Positions 49,290-57,398 of a stretch of 63,709 bases of DNA are shown here, in pieces (the first letter of the stretch is position 1; each line of letters opens with the position of its first letter). The notes under the pieces are model-generated. The model did not search any database. It was given only the letters and a program-made list of their open reading frames with translations, and was not told the origin of the DNA. Source of the DNA: Cohnella luojiensis. GTDB taxonomy: Bacteria; Bacillota; Bacilli; Paenibacillales; Paenibacillaceae. A program made the position numbers and the translations under genes. The DNA lies in assembly GCF_004564235.1 (NCBI RefSeq), contig NZ_SOMN01000025.1, positions 1-63,709 on the forward strand. Reading direction: 5' to 3'.

Positions 49290-49331
49290 TTGACATTCGT
49301 TTCGAATTGTATTATCTTAAATTTAAGAGAT
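49290..49331 (+). promoter_or_regulatory. promoter and operator of the MarR gene
   Basis: TTGACA (49290-49295) is followed after 17 bp by TATCTT; the -10 is covered by the palindrome TCTTAAATTTAAGA (49315-49328). A second inverted repeat ATTCG-TTT-CGAAT lies in the spacer. A related palindrome precedes the dioxygenase gene, so the MarR protein probably binds both. Confidence 0.68.
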
Positions 49332-49371
49332 TTGATCGCCAGCCGGTGATCATTGAAAGGAGGCAGCGTGC

Positions 49372-49815
49372 GTGTCAAACCATAACGAAGATTCATTAGA
49401 CCTGTTCATAGCGCTTAACCGGGCGAGTCAGTGGATCAACGCTCATGCCGACCGGGATATCAAGCAATACGGCATGAACCGTACCGAGTTCGGAGTTCTC
49501 GAGCTCCTTTATCACAAAGGTCCTCAGCCCTTGCAGCAAATCGGCGGCAAAGTGCTCATGAGCAGCGGCAACATTACTTATGTCATGGATAAGCTGGAAG
49601 AGAAAAATCTCGTGAAACGCCGGGCGTCGTTAGAGGATAGACGATTAATCTTTGCAGAAATAACCGATGCGGGCAAGAACTTGATGGAAGAAGTGTTCCC
49701 CAAGCATGCAGAGGTTATTGCTCGGTCCGTCAACGGACTTACCGCGGAAGAGAAGAAGATCGCAAGCAAGTTGCTTAAGAAGCTAGGCAAGTACGCGGAA
49801 GAGGGATTCAAGTAG
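49372..49815 (+). CDS. MarR-family regulator, MhqR-like
   Basis: 147 residues of the MarR winged-helix fold. FGVLELLYHKGPQPLQQIGG and KVLMSSGNITYVMDKLEEKN form the DNA-binding part, with the wing RASLEDRRLIFAEITDAGK. It has no Cys, so it is not a thiol switch of the OhrR/YodB kind. B. subtilis MhqR, which represses quinone-detoxification genes, also adjoins a glyoxalase-type dioxygenase and esterase genes, so I consider this its counterpart. GAAAGGAGG lies about 8 nt before the GTG start. Confidence 0.87.
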   Translation: MSNHNEDSLDLFIALNRASQWINAHADRDIKQYGMNRTEFGVLELLYHKGPQPLQQIGGKVLMSSGNITYVMDKLEEKNLVKRRASLEDRRLIFAEITDAGKNLMEEVFPKHAEVIARSVNGLTAEEKKIASKLLKKLGKYAEEGFK

Positions 49816-49865
49816 CGGAGTTGGGATAACATAAAGCTTAGATAACTCGGATCCGAACGCTTTAT

Positions 49866-49898
49866 ATCTTTAAGTAAAGAATCTTTAATTAATATACT
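49866..49898 (+). promoter_or_regulatory. operator and promoter of the dioxygenase operon
   Basis: TCTTTA-AG-TAAAGA (49867-49880) resembles the palindrome in front of the MarR gene (both begin ATCTT and end AAGA). It is followed by TATACT at 49893, the likely -10, so bound repressor would cover the -35 region. Confidence 0.6.
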
Positions 49899-49915
49899 AG
49901 AGGAGATGGATTAAA

Positions 49916-50866
49916 ATGGAACAAAAAACAGCTGGTATTCACCACGTCACCGCATTCGTAAGACATGCACAAGCTACGGTAGACTTTTATTCCGGGGTAT
50001 TGGGGCTTAGGATGGTAAAAAAGACGATCAACTTCGATGCGCCTGAGGTGTACCACTTGTACTTCGGCAATGAAGCGGGCAGCCCGGGGACGATCATCAC
50101 CTTCTTCCCGTGGGTAACTTCGCGCCAAGGACGGATAGGCGGCGGTCAGGTGGGCATCACCACCTACGTCGTTCCTTCGGGAAGCCTTGAATTCTGGAAA
50201 ACGCGCTTCGAGAAGTTTAACGTTCCAATGACTCTGGCTACGAGGTTCGGCGAATCGCTCGTTCAAGTTTCTGATCCCGATGGACTGCGATTGGAACTCG
50301 TCGAAAGAGAGGAAGGGCCCGCTAGCAAATGGGAGTTCGGGGGCGTACCCGCGGACAAAGCGATTAAAGGCTTCGGAGGCGCCGTTCTATTCAGCACCGC
50401 ACCGGAAAGGACCGCCTCGGTTCTTACGAAAGTAATGGGAATGGAGGAAATCGCCCGCGATGAGGAGTTCATCCGGTTCCAAGCGACGGGGGATTTAGGC
50501 AACCTGATCGACGTTAATGCTACGGCAATGGAGCCCGGAGTGGGGGGAGCGGGTACGGTACACCATATCGCGTGGCGCGCGAAAGACGACGAAGACCATG
50601 CGCGGTGGAGAAGCCTTGTGGAATCGGGCGGATTCCACCCGACGCCGATCATTGACCGTCAGTATTTCAATGCGATCTATTTCCGGGAAGAAGGCGGAAT
50701 TCTGTTCGAGATCGCGACGGATCCTCCGGGCTTCGCCCATGATGAATCAGTCGAAACGATGGGCGAAAAGCTAATGCTTCCGGAGTGGTTCGAAGCGCAC
50801 CGGGCCCAGATCGTAGAGGGATTGCCGCCGATTGAAGTGAGAGTATTGGAGGGAGATCGATCATGA
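49916..50866 (+). CDS. mhqO: ring-cleaving dioxygenase (MhqO-like, glyoxalase fold)
   Basis: 316 residues made of paired glyoxalase/extradiol dioxygenase modules. Module 1 begins TAGIHHVTAFVRHAQATVDF with the first metal His; module 2 has GTVHHIAWRAKDDEDHARWR with the second, and GGILFEIATDPPGFAHDE with the metal-binding Glu. These proteins open hydroquinone or catechol-type rings during quinone stress. AGAGGAG precedes the ATG by 9 nt. The stop overlaps the esterase start (ATGA), so the three following genes are one operon. Confidence 0.9.
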   Translation: MEQKTAGIHHVTAFVRHAQATVDFYSGVLGLRMVKKTINFDAPEVYHLYFGNEAGSPGTIITFFPWVTSRQGRIGGGQVGITTYVVPSGSLEFWKTRFEKFNVPMTLATRFGESLVQVSDPDGLRLELVEREEGPASKWEFGGVPADKAIKGFGGAVLFSTAPERTASVLTKVMGMEEIARDEEFIRFQATGDLGNLIDVNATAMEPGVGGAGTVHHIAWRAKDDEDHARWRSLVESGGFHPTPIIDRQYFNAIYFREEGGILFEIATDPPGFAHDESVETMGEKLMLPEWFEAHRAQIVEGLPPIEVRVLEGDRS

Positions 50867-51480
50867 AGCATATTTTCAAGCAAGGTTCGAATCCTAAGGC
50901 GCCGGTACTTGTTCTTCTCCACGGAACCGGGGGGACGGAGAACGATCTTCTGCCGCTAGCGGCGGAAGTATCACCGGAGTCGTCGGTACTGAGCATAAGA
51001 GGCAACGTTCTGGAGAACGGCATGCCAAGGTATTTCCGCAGGCTCGCGGAAGGCGTCTTCGACATCGAGGATCTGATCTTCCGGACGCAGGAGCTCCGAG
51101 ATTTCCTGGATAAGGCATCCACGGAGTACGGGTTCGACCGTTCTAACGTCGTAGCCATCGGCTATTCCAACGGAGCTAATATTGCCGGAAGCCTGCTGTT
51201 TCACTACGAAGGTTCGTTAAGGGGAGCGATTCTTCACCATCCTATGGTTCCTATTCGGGGGGTTAACCTGCCCGACTTAAAGGGAGTGCCGATCTTCATC
51301 GGCGCCGGGGAGAACGATCCGATCTGCCAGCCTCAAGAGACGGAGGAGCTGAATACGCTGCTTAAGGATGCAGGAGCAGAAGTAACCATTCATTGGGAAC
51401 GGTTCGGCCATCGCTTAACCAACACCGAGGTAGTTGCCGCGGCGGAATGGTTCAGGGCGAATATCGCGGTACGGCCATGA
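50863..51480 (+). CDS. mhqD: alpha/beta hydrolase, MhqD-like carboxylesterase
   Basis: 205 residues. The serine hydrolase fold is shown by LVLLHGTGGTENDLLPLAAE (oxyanion loop), the nucleophile elbow VVAIGYSNGANIAGSLL, the acid in IFIGAGENDPICQPQE and the final His in FGHRLTNTE. It belongs to the phospholipase/carboxylesterase group in which MhqD of the B. subtilis quinone-stress regulon falls. Its ATG overlaps the stop of the dioxygenase by 4 bp and its stop overlaps the flavin reductase start in the same way. Confidence 0.9.
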   Translation: MKHIFKQGSNPKAPVLVLLHGTGGTENDLLPLAAEVSPESSVLSIRGNVLENGMPRYFRRLAEGVFDIEDLIFRTQELRDFLDKASTEYGFDRSNVVAIGYSNGANIAGSLLFHYEGSLRGAILHHPMVPIRGVNLPDLKGVPIFIGAGENDPICQPQETEELNTLLKDAGAEVTIHWERFGHRLTNTEVVAAAEWFRANIAVRP

Positions 51481-52088
51481 AGAGCATCGATCCGGCAAGC
51501 CTGAGCGAACGGGATAACTATAAGCTGTTGGTTGGAAGTATCTTGCCAAGACCAATCGCTTTCGTGACGACCCTGTCGAGCTCGGGAGTGCTGAACGCGG
51601 CGCCGTATAGTTATTTCAATATCGTTACCGCGAATCCGCCAATGGTCTCGGTATCCGTGCAGAGAAAGAATGGAGAGCATAAGGATACGGCGAGGAACGC
51701 CATGGAGAACGGCGCCTTCGTCGTCCATATCTCCGATGAATCGTATATCAGCCAGATTAACGTCACCGCGGCTAATTTGCCTCCGGAGGAAAGCGAGGTT
51801 ACCCTTGCGGGACTAACCCCTATTGCGAGCGAGAATATCGCCGTTCCGGGTATCGCCGAAGCCAGGATTCGCATGGAATGCGTGCTGGAACAAGCGATCC
51901 CTCTCGGGGGCATCGAAGGTTCCCCGGCATGCGACCTGCTTATTGGAAGGGTTGTCCGCTTTCACGTTGATGAAGCTTTGTCGAACGACAGAGGGCATAT
52001 CGATGCTTCGGCGCTTAAACCGGTTAGTCGGCTAGCGGGTAATGCATACTCCAAGCTTGGCGAGATGTTCGAGATTGAACGGCCTTAA
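51477..52088 (+). CDS. flavin reductase-like FMN-binding protein
   Basis: 203 residues. The flavin_reductase domain pattern is RDNYKLLVGSILPRPIAFVT and NAAPYSYFNIVTANPPMVSV, with GEHKDTARNAMENGAFVVHI following; these form the FMN-binding split barrel. It may reduce or transfer flavin for the quinone-processing enzymes of the operon. The ATG overlaps the esterase stop (ATGA); the frame is open further upstream inside the esterase gene but without homology. The operon ends at the terminator at 52107. Confidence 0.88.
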   Translation: MKSIDPASLSERDNYKLLVGSILPRPIAFVTTLSSSGVLNAAPYSYFNIVTANPPMVSVSVQRKNGEHKDTARNAMENGAFVVHISDESYISQINVTAANLPPEESEVTLAGLTPIASENIAVPGIAEARIRMECVLEQAIPLGGIEGSPACDLLIGRVVRFHVDEALSNDRGHIDASALKPVSRLAGNAYSKLGEMFEIERP

Positions 52089-52106
52089 AGAATACGATCA
52101 TAATAA

Positions 52107-52150
52107 AGTCAACCGGACAGGAGAGTTCTTGTCTGGTTGGCTTTGTTTTT
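52107..52150 (+). terminator. rho-independent terminator
   Basis: AGTCAACCGGACA pairs with TGTCTGGTTGGCT (two G-U pairs), followed by TTGTTTTT. Confidence 0.85.
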
Positions 52151-52209
52151 AGAATTTGACAAACTATTTCTTATCGCTCCATCTTCACAAAATTGGCTAT
52201 TCTAAGTTG

Positions 52210-52262
52210 TTGACATGAAACCAAATGGTTTCGTATACTGAAAAGCGAAACCAAATAGTTTC
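52210..52262 (+). promoter_or_regulatory. promoter with two ArsR operators
   Basis: TTGACA (52210-52215) and TATACT (52234-52239) are separated by 18 bp that contain the perfect palindrome GAAACCAAATGGTTTC (52217-52232). A second copy with one changed base, GAAACCAAATAGTTTC, lies at 52247-52262, downstream of the start point. The spacing between copies is 30 bp, about three helix turns. Confidence 0.85.
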
Positions 52263-52282
52263 CTATCACAGGAGGTAATAAC

Positions 52283-52711
52283 ATGTCCGATCAAGCGCAA
52301 ACCAATACCCTGCCCGATATTCGCCAGACTTCTGTATTTAATGCTCCGGTCCAGAAGGTTTGGGCTGCCGTATCCACTTCCGAAGGCATCGCCGCCTGGT
52401 TCATGCCCAACGACTTCTTGCCGGAAGTCGGCCATGAATTCCATCTCGACGCGGGACCGTTCGGTAAATCCGCTTGCAAGGTAACCGTCATCGATCCCCC
52501 TAACCGGCTTTCTTTCAATTGGGGCAAAGACTGGACGCTTACTTTCGAATTGGAGGAGAAAGGCGGTCAAACGGAGTTTACGTTGATCCACAGCGGATGG
52601 ACCGCCGATGTTGCGACCGAATTCGGAGAGCCGCATGACGTCGTTCGCGAGCGGATGAGAGGAGGCTGGGTCGGACTCGTGCAGAAGCTGGGAGCTTATG
52701 TCGAAGCCTAA
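52283..52711 (+). CDS. SRPBCC/AHSA1 (START-like) domain protein
   Basis: 142 residues of the AHSA1-like SRPBCC fold: IRQTSVFNAPVQKVWAAVST at the start, GIAAWFMPNDFLPEVGHEF, FNWGKDWTLTFELEEKGGQ, and the C-terminal helix VRERMRGGWVGLVQKLGAYV. Such proteins have a deep ligand pocket, and they are very often encoded with an ArsR regulator, as here. The gene overlaps the ArsR gene by 14 bp. CAGGAGG lies 8-9 nt before the ATG. Ligand unknown. Confidence 0.9.
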   Translation: MSDQAQTNTLPDIRQTSVFNAPVQKVWAAVSTSEGIAAWFMPNDFLPEVGHEFHLDAGPFGKSACKVTVIDPPNRLSFNWGKDWTLTFELEEKGGQTEFTLIHSGWTADVATEFGEPHDVVRERMRGGWVGLVQKLGAYVEA

Positions 52712-53075
52712 TCCGGCAGCTTCCCCGCCAAAGCACGACGTGTTCCAAGCGATCGCGGATCCGACCAGGCGCGGGTTGCTTCTGTTGCTAGTCGATCAGG
52801 AGATGCCGGTGACCGCGATTAGCAGTCACTTTCCAATGACCCGGACCGCCGTTTCCAAGCATCTGCGCATTCTGGAGGAGGCGGGGCTTGTGAAGGAGAG
52901 GAAGGTCGGCAGAGAGACGAGATACCGGCTGGATGCCGATCCGTTGCGGGAGCTGAAGAGCTGGCTGGCTTTCTACGAGCGGTTCTGGGAGAACAAAATC
53001 GAATCGCTTAGACGGTACGTGGAGTCGGATGATACGGACCCGCAACAGCAGGGTGAGGACGCAGCCAAGTCTTAA
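52698..53075 (+). CDS. ArsR-family transcriptional repressor
   Basis: 125 residues. The winged helix is HDVFQAIADPTRRGLLLLLV, then AISSHFPMTRTAVSKHLRIL and AGLVKERKVGRETRYRLDAD. It lacks the CxC metal motif in the recognition helix region and has no Cys at all, so it is not a metal sensor of the ArsR/SmtB kind; it belongs to the group paired with AHSA1 proteins. It overlaps the AHSA1 gene by 14 bp and very probably represses the promoter with two GAAACCA/TGGTTTC operators at 52217-52262. Confidence 0.9.
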   Translation: MSKPNPAASPPKHDVFQAIADPTRRGLLLLLVDQEMPVTAISSHFPMTRTAVSKHLRILEEAGLVKERKVGRETRYRLDADPLRELKSWLAFYERFWENKIESLRRYVESDDTDPQQQGEDAAKS

Positions 53076-53077
53076 CA

Positions 53078-53107
53078 TTGCGTCATAAGGCACATTGTTG
53101 TTACAAT
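53078..53107 (+). promoter_or_regulatory. sigma-A-like promoter of the queuosine operon
   Basis: TTGCGT (53078-53083), 18 bp, TACAAT (53102-53107), about 60 nt before the preQ1 aptamer. Confidence 0.5.
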
Positions 53108-53166
53108 GTAAGCAATAGAATACAAGTCCGAATCTGCGGGGAAGCGTATGCTTCATGCGAATCGGG

Positions 53167-53204
53167 AGAGGTTCTAGACACACCCTCTATAAAAAACTAA
53201 GGAA
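53167..53204 (+). ncRNA. preQ1-I riboswitch aptamer
   Basis: AGAGGTTCTAG, then ACACCCTCTATAAAAAACTAAGG: stem AGAGG/CCTCT, the loop bases that bind preQ1, and the A-rich tail that forms the pseudoknot are exactly those of the class I aptamer. It lies ahead of a terminator and of queC, so excess preQ1 should stop transcription of the queuosine genes. Confidence 0.95.
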
Positions 53205-53206
53205 GG

Positions 53207-53246
53207 CGGTATCTCCTTTGTGCGATGAAGGAAGATACCGTTTTTT
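53207..53246 (+). terminator. terminator of the preQ1 riboswitch
   Basis: CGGTATCT and AGATACCG pair around an 18-nt loop, followed by TTTTTT. It begins 2-3 nt after the aptamer and 25 nt before the queC start. Confidence 0.9.
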
Positions 53247-53270
53247 CTATTGCCCGGGAGGCTTCATCAG

Positions 53271-53936
53271 ATGAAATCAGGAAAAGCAGTCGTCGTGTTC
53301 AGCGGCGGACAAGATAGTACGACGTGCCTGTTCTGGGCGCTGCAAAGGTTCGAGGAAGTAGAAGCGGTCACGTTCGATTATGGCCAACGCCACAAGTTGG
53401 AGCTGGAATGCGCGGCGCGTATTGCCTCGGATCTGAAGATCAGGCACCATGTGCTTGATATGTCTTTGCTCGGCCAATTGACTCCGAACGCATTAACGAG
53501 GCACGACATGGCGATCGAACAAAAGGAAGGCGAGCTGCCTTCGACGTTCGTGGATGGACGCAATCTGTTGTTCTTATCCTTCGCGGCCGTGCTTGCGAAG
53601 CAGGTAGGTGCACGCAATATCGTAACCGGCGTCTGCCAGACCGATTTCAGCGGTTACCCGGACTGCCGGGATGTTTTCATAAAGTCGCTTAACGTGACGC
53701 TTAACTTATCGATGGATTATGAATTCGTCATCGATACGCCGCTTATGTGGCTGAACAAGGCGCAGACGTGGCAGCTTGCGGATGAGCTCGGAGCATTCCA
53801 GTACGTACGGGATAACACCCTGACTTGCTATGAGGGAATCATGGCGGACGGTTGCGGGGAATGCCCGGCATGCTTGCTTCGCGCAAGAGGGCTTCGCGAG
53901 TTCGAAGCAGCTAGCAAGGAGGGGCGGCGAGTATGA
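53271..53936 (+). CDS. queC: 7-cyano-7-deazaguanine synthase QueC
   Basis: 221 residues. The PP-loop SGGQDSTT near the N-terminus binds [13 protein letters not shown] residues follow ([16 protein letters not shown]). The zinc site is formed by the Cys cluster near the C-terminus ([20 protein letters not shown]). QueC converts CDG to preQ0 in queuosine synthesis. The ATG at 53271 has GGGAGG 9 nt upstream and the riboswitch terminator ends 25 nt before it. The stop overlaps the queD start by 4 bp. Confidence 0.95.
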   Translation: MKSGKAVVVFSGGQDSTTCLFWALQRFEEVEAVTFDYGQRHKLELECAARIASDLKIRHHVLDMSLLGQLTPNALTRHDMAIEQKEGELPSTFVDGRNLLFLSFAAVLAKQVGARNIVTGVCQTDFSGYPDCRDVFIKSLNVTLNLSMDYEFVIDTPLMWLNKAQTWQLADELGAFQYVRDNTLTCYEGIMADGCGECPACLLRARGLREFEAASKEGRRV

Positions 53937-54379
53937 TTCAACAAATCTATCCATCCACCCCTCATCCATTCCGATACGAGTTGAACAAAGACATGCATTT
54001 CGCTGCGGCTCACTATGTGCCAAGCGAACAAGCGGGCGATTGCGCCAAGTTGCACGGCCATACCTATTTCGCTAACGTAACGATCGTAGGCAACGAGCTC
54101 GACGAGAGCGGATTTCTTGTTAATTTTTCGCTGATCAAGAAACTGGTCCATGACCGCTTCGATCATTCTCTGCTGAATGGGCATGCGGAGTTCGCGGATG
54201 AACATAACCCGGAACGTTATCCTACGACGGAGAATGTCGCCCGCACGCTGTGCGAAATGATCCAAGATCACTTGAACGGCATGGCGAATAAGCCCCGATG
54301 CGTGCAAGTTTTTCTAAGGGAGACGCCGACGAGCTACGTGGTTTACCGTCCGGCTGCGGGAGGCGTTTATGGCGGCTAG
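53933..54379 (+). CDS. queD: 6-carboxytetrahydropterin synthase QueD
   Basis: 148 residues of the 6-pyruvoyltetrahydropterin synthase fold. The zinc ligands are in MHFAAAHYV and [10 protein letters not shown], and the catalytic Cys is in [11 protein letters not shown]. The later segment [11 protein letters not shown] and [14 protein letters not shown] carry the substrate-binding Glu. QueD turns dihydroneopterin triphosphate into carboxytetrahydropterin, the substrate of QueE. The gene overlaps queC by 4 bp and queE by 11 bp. Confidence 0.95.
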   Translation: MIQQIYPSTPHPFRYELNKDMHFAAAHYVPSEQAGDCAKLHGHTYFANVTIVGNELDESGFLVNFSLIKKLVHDRFDHSLLNGHAEFADEHNPERYPTTENVARTLCEMIQDHLNGMANKPRCVQVFLRETPTSYVVYRPAAGGVYGG

Positions 54380-55097
54380 TAAATTTCCCGTTATTGAAAT
54401 TTTCGGACCGACCGTTCAAGGCGAAGGAATGGTCATCGGCCAGAAGACGATGTTCGTTCGAACGGCCGGCTGCGACTATAGCTGCGTATGGTGCGATTCC
54501 GCCTTTACGTGGGACGGATCGGGTAAGAAAGAGACTCGCTTGCTTACCGCAGAGGAAATCGTGGAAGGGTTGCGGGCAGTCGGCGGCAATACTTTCTCGC
54601 ATGTAACGATTTCCGGAGGTAATCCCGCGCTGCTGCCCCATCTGGAAGAGTTGATCGAACTCTTGCATGAGGACGGAATCCAAGTGGCATTGGAAACCCA
54701 AGGCAGCAGGTGGCAGGATTGGTTCTTGCTCATCGATGAGCTTACTCTATCGCCGAAGCCGCCGAGTTCGACGATGAGCACTGATTGGAACGTGCTCGAT
54801 GCTATCGTAGGCAAGTTAATCTCTAACCGACGCAATTTCAGCTTGAAGGTCGTCGTATTCGACGAGCTGGATTTAAGGTATGCGGCAACCGTTCATCATC
54901 GCTATAAGAACGTTCCGTTCTTTCTTCAAGCGGGCAACGATGATGTGAAGGAGCCAGATTCGTCGTTGCTATTAAACCGTCTCATGCAGAAATACGTCTG
55001 GTTGGTGGAAACGGTAATGGATTCGGACGAGCTGAAGAACGTGCGCGTGCTTCCCCAACTGCATGCTTGGTTATGGGGAAATAAGCGCGGATATTAA
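54369..55097 (+). CDS. queE: 7-carboxy-7-deazaguanine synthase QueE (radical SAM)
   Basis: 242 residues. The radical SAM cluster is CDYSCVWCD, giving Cys-x3-Cys-x2-Cys, preceded by VQGEGMVIGQKTMFVRTAGC, the QueE signature. GGNPALLPHLEELIELLHED and LALETQGSRWQDWF-type segments bind SAM. QueE contracts the pterin ring to CDG. It overlaps queD by 11 bp. The operon as seen is queC-queD-queE; queF, needed to reduce preQ0 to preQ1, is not in the window. Confidence 0.94.
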   Translation: MAASKFPVIEIFGPTVQGEGMVIGQKTMFVRTAGCDYSCVWCDSAFTWDGSGKKETRLLTAEEIVEGLRAVGGNTFSHVTISGGNPALLPHLEELIELLHEDGIQVALETQGSRWQDWFLLIDELTLSPKPPSSTMSTDWNVLDAIVGKLISNRRNFSLKVVVFDELDLRYAATVHHRYKNVPFFLQAGNDDVKEPDSSLLLNRLMQKYVWLVETVMDSDELKNVRVLPQLHAWLWGNKRGY

Positions 55098-55173
55098 TGG
55101 TAAGATGCGGTTGCCAGCAAAATGCAAGTTATGGTATCGTTATAGACATTGAGCTTAAGGAGGTGAAGGTAGG

Positions 55174-55317
55174 ATGAATCGAGAGTTAGTGAACAACCAA
55201 GTTAGCCGGCTGCCCATCGCGATGGCTGGCATCGTTCATGGCGTGCGCGTAGACGGGATAAGTCTGTCTGCTTGCAACCATACGATTTCACAACTCGCGA
55301 AAAGGCTCCTACCTTGA
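55174..55317 (+). CDS. short upstream ORF (47 codons), candidate leader peptide of the ABC-F gene
   Basis: A 47-residue frame (MNRELVNNQVSRLPIAMAGI, then VHGVRVDGISLSACNHTISQ, then LAKRLLP) with a very strong RBS, AAGGAGGTG, 10 nt before the ATG. It has no recognised family, no signal peptide and no clear helix. Twenty-five nucleotides after its stop comes a terminator, and 44 nt later the ABC-F gene begins. AAGGTAGGA over its start codon is exactly complementary to TCCTACCTT over its stop. This layout is that of ribosome-controlled attenuators ahead of ABC-F resistance genes; that function is inference. Confidence 0.62.
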   Translation: MNRELVNNQVSRLPIAMAGIVHGVRVDGISLSACNHTISQLAKRLLP

Positions 55318-55341
55318 CCACGGCGGATTAGTCCGAACGGG

Positions 55342-55370
55342 CGTAGGGAATTTTCCCTACGTCATTTTTG
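55342..55370 (+). terminator. terminator in the leader of the ABC-F gene
   Basis: CGTAGGGAA-TT-TTCCCTACG followed by TCATTTTTG. It lies between the short upstream ORF and the ABC-F gene on the same strand, so it must be read through for ABC-F expression, unless a promoter lies in the 43 nt that remain. Confidence 0.85.
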
Positions 55371-55412
55371 TATTCTCGGGCGAGGGGGCCTTCTATAATT
55401 GGAGGAACCAAC

Positions 55413-57335
55413 ATGTTAACGATCAATTGTCAAAACGTTAAAAAATATAACGGCGCCCAGCTGATTCTGGAAAATGTTACATTCGAGCTTCACCACGGTG
55501 AGAAGGCAGGACTTGTCGGCCGCAACGGAAGCGGCAAATCGACCTTGCTAAGAATGGTTTCCAAGATAGATGTGCCGGACGAAGGTTTGCTGACCATTCG
55601 CAAGGAAGCCCGAATCGGCTATTTGGAGCAAATTCCGGCGGATGTTGCCGAGCGTACGGTATTCGACGTATTGGCGATGGGATATCGGGAGTTGCTCGCT
55701 TGCCGTTCGGCGATGGCGGAGCTGGAGCTGCGCATGTCCGAACCGGAAGCGGGGAATGACCCCGATCTCCTGAACGGGCTGCTCAAAAAGTATTCCGCGC
55801 TGCAAGAGAGCTTCGAGCGAGATGGCGGCTACGAGCTCGATGCGCGCATCGACCAGGTGGCAAATGGGCTTAGAATCGATCGGGAATGGTACGGGAGACC
55901 TTATTCCTCGCTGTCCGGAGGAGAGAAGACAAAGGTGGGGCTAGCCTCGCAGCTCATCCTCAGACCGGATCTGCTGCTGCTCGATGAACCGACGAACCAT
56001 CTTGATTTGGGCGGTGTCGAGTGGTTGGAGGAATTCCTGCTGAAATACGATGGGGCTTGCTTGATCGTATCGCATGACCGCTATTTTCTGGATCGGGTCG
56101 TGACGAAGATAATCGATCTTGAGGATGGAGAATCCTCGATTTATCATACGAATTACACGAAATATTTGAAGGAGAAGGAAGAGAGGCTGCTTCAGGAATT
56201 CGCGGACTATCAAGAGCAGCAGAAGAAGCTGAAGAAGATGAGGGAAACGATTAAGCAGCTGATGGAATGGGGCAAAATCGGCGGGAACGGCAAGTTTTTC
56301 CGCAGGGCAGCTTCCATGCAGAAGGCGCTCGATCGGATGGAGAAGCTGAAGCGACCGGCGATAGATCGCAGGGAAGCCGAGTTTGAGCTCAAGCCTGTGG
56401 ACCGGTCGGGCAAGCGGGTGATCGAGTTTGCCGGCGTAAGCAAGAGGTACGGAGAGGCCGTTGTCCTGGATCGTGCCAGCGGAATGCTGGAATACGGGGA
56501 GAAGGTCATGCTCGTAGGTCACAACGGCTCCGGTAAAACAACGCTGCTCAAGCTTATCCTCGGCGAGGAACCGGCTGACGAAGGAGAGCTTATGCTCGGT
56601 TCGCGCGTCGATGTCGGGTACTTGGCCCAGCAGCAATATCCGGATAACCCGAAGCAAAGCGTTCTGGAGTATTTTCGCCAGGAGGCGGGTATGGAAGAAG
56701 GGGAGGCTCGATCTCGGTTAGCCGCGTATCTATTCTACGGTGCAGACGTGTTCAAGCCCGTGAGTCTTCTGTCAGGCGGGGAATGGACGCGGCTGAGGCT
56801 GGCCCTGCTCGTGCTGCGCAAACCTAATTTACTGATCTTGGACGAACCAACGAACCACATGGACATCGCGTCAAGGGAGGCGCTAGAAGAGGCGCTGGAG
56901 GAATTTCCGGGAACGATACTGGCAGTTACCCATGACCGATACCTGATCAACCGATTGTCGGAAAAAATCTGGGAGCTCGATAGAGGGCGGATTAATGTAT
57001 ATTTAGGCGATTTTGATGACTATAAGGAGAAGAGCCGCCGGAAATCGGTCTTGAAGACGGAATCAACGCAGAAGAAGGATCCAGTAGTAGCTAATAATCC
57101 ACTGAACGCCAAAACTTCTCGCGATAAGGTCAATGCGAATTCCAAGATGGAAGCAAGCCGGATCCGCCTGGAGCAAGAGATTGCCGAGCTGGAAAAGAAG
57201 CTTCTAGGGCTTGATGCAGTGCTAAATCAAGCGAATCTTCTCGGAGATTCCGTGGAGTTGGAACGGATGTGGGAGGAACGGGAAAGCCTTCAACGGGAGC
57301 AGGATCGTCTATACGAACTGTGGATGAAGGAATAA
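55413..57335 (+). CDS. ABC-F ATPase (ribosome-protection/translation factor type)
   Basis: 640 residues with two ATPase domains and no membrane domain. Domain 1 has Walker A GRNGSGKST (36-44), signature YSSLSGGEKTKVGLASQL and Walker B LLLLDEPTNHLDLGG; domain 2 has GHNGSGKTT, LLSGGEWTRLRLALLV and LLILDEPTNHMDIAS. The interdomain linker (about 225-320) is long, basic and coiled (YQEQQKKLKKMRETIKQLME), and a C-terminal coiled coil of about 80 residues follows. ABC-F proteins enter the ribosomal E site; the long linker is typical of antibiotic-resistance members, but subfamily cannot be settled here. GGAGGAACC precedes the ATG. Confidence 0.9.
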   Translation: MLTINCQNVKKYNGAQLILENVTFELHHGEKAGLVGRNGSGKSTLLRMVSKIDVPDEGLLTIRKEARIGYLEQIPADVAERTVFDVLAMGYRELLACRSAMAELELRMSEPEAGNDPDLLNGLLKKYSALQESFERDGGYELDARIDQVANGLRIDREWYGRPYSSLSGGEKTKVGLASQLILRPDLLLLDEPTNHLDLGGVEWLEEFLLKYDGACLIVSHDRYFLDRVVTKIIDLEDGESSIYHTNYTKYLKEKEERLLQEFADYQEQQKKLKKMRETIKQLMEWGKIGGNGKFFRRAASMQKALDRMEKLKRPAIDRREAEFELKPVDRSGKRVIEFAGVSKRYGEAVVLDRASGMLEYGEKVMLVGHNGSGKTTLLKLILGEEPADEGELMLGSRVDVGYLAQQQYPDNPKQSVLEYFRQEAGMEEGEARSRLAAYLFYGADVFKPVSLLSGGEWTRLRLALLVLRKPNLLILDEPTNHMDIASREALEEALEEFPGTILAVTHDRYLINRLSEKIWELDRGRINVYLGDFDDYKEKSRRKSVLKTESTQKKDPVVANNPLNAKTSRDKVNANSKMEASRIRLEQEIAELEKKLLGLDAVLNQANLLGDSVELERMWEERESLQREQDRLYELWMKE

Positions 57336-57398
57336 TTCAGCCGCATCCGGGTACGATAGGGTCGAGGCATTATTCGATCGAAGGCGGGTGCAGATCTT

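Noticed and set aside
55941..56657. A 238-codon minus-strand frame opposite the ABC-F gene
   Set aside because: It is the antisense of conserved ATPase motifs and has no RBS.
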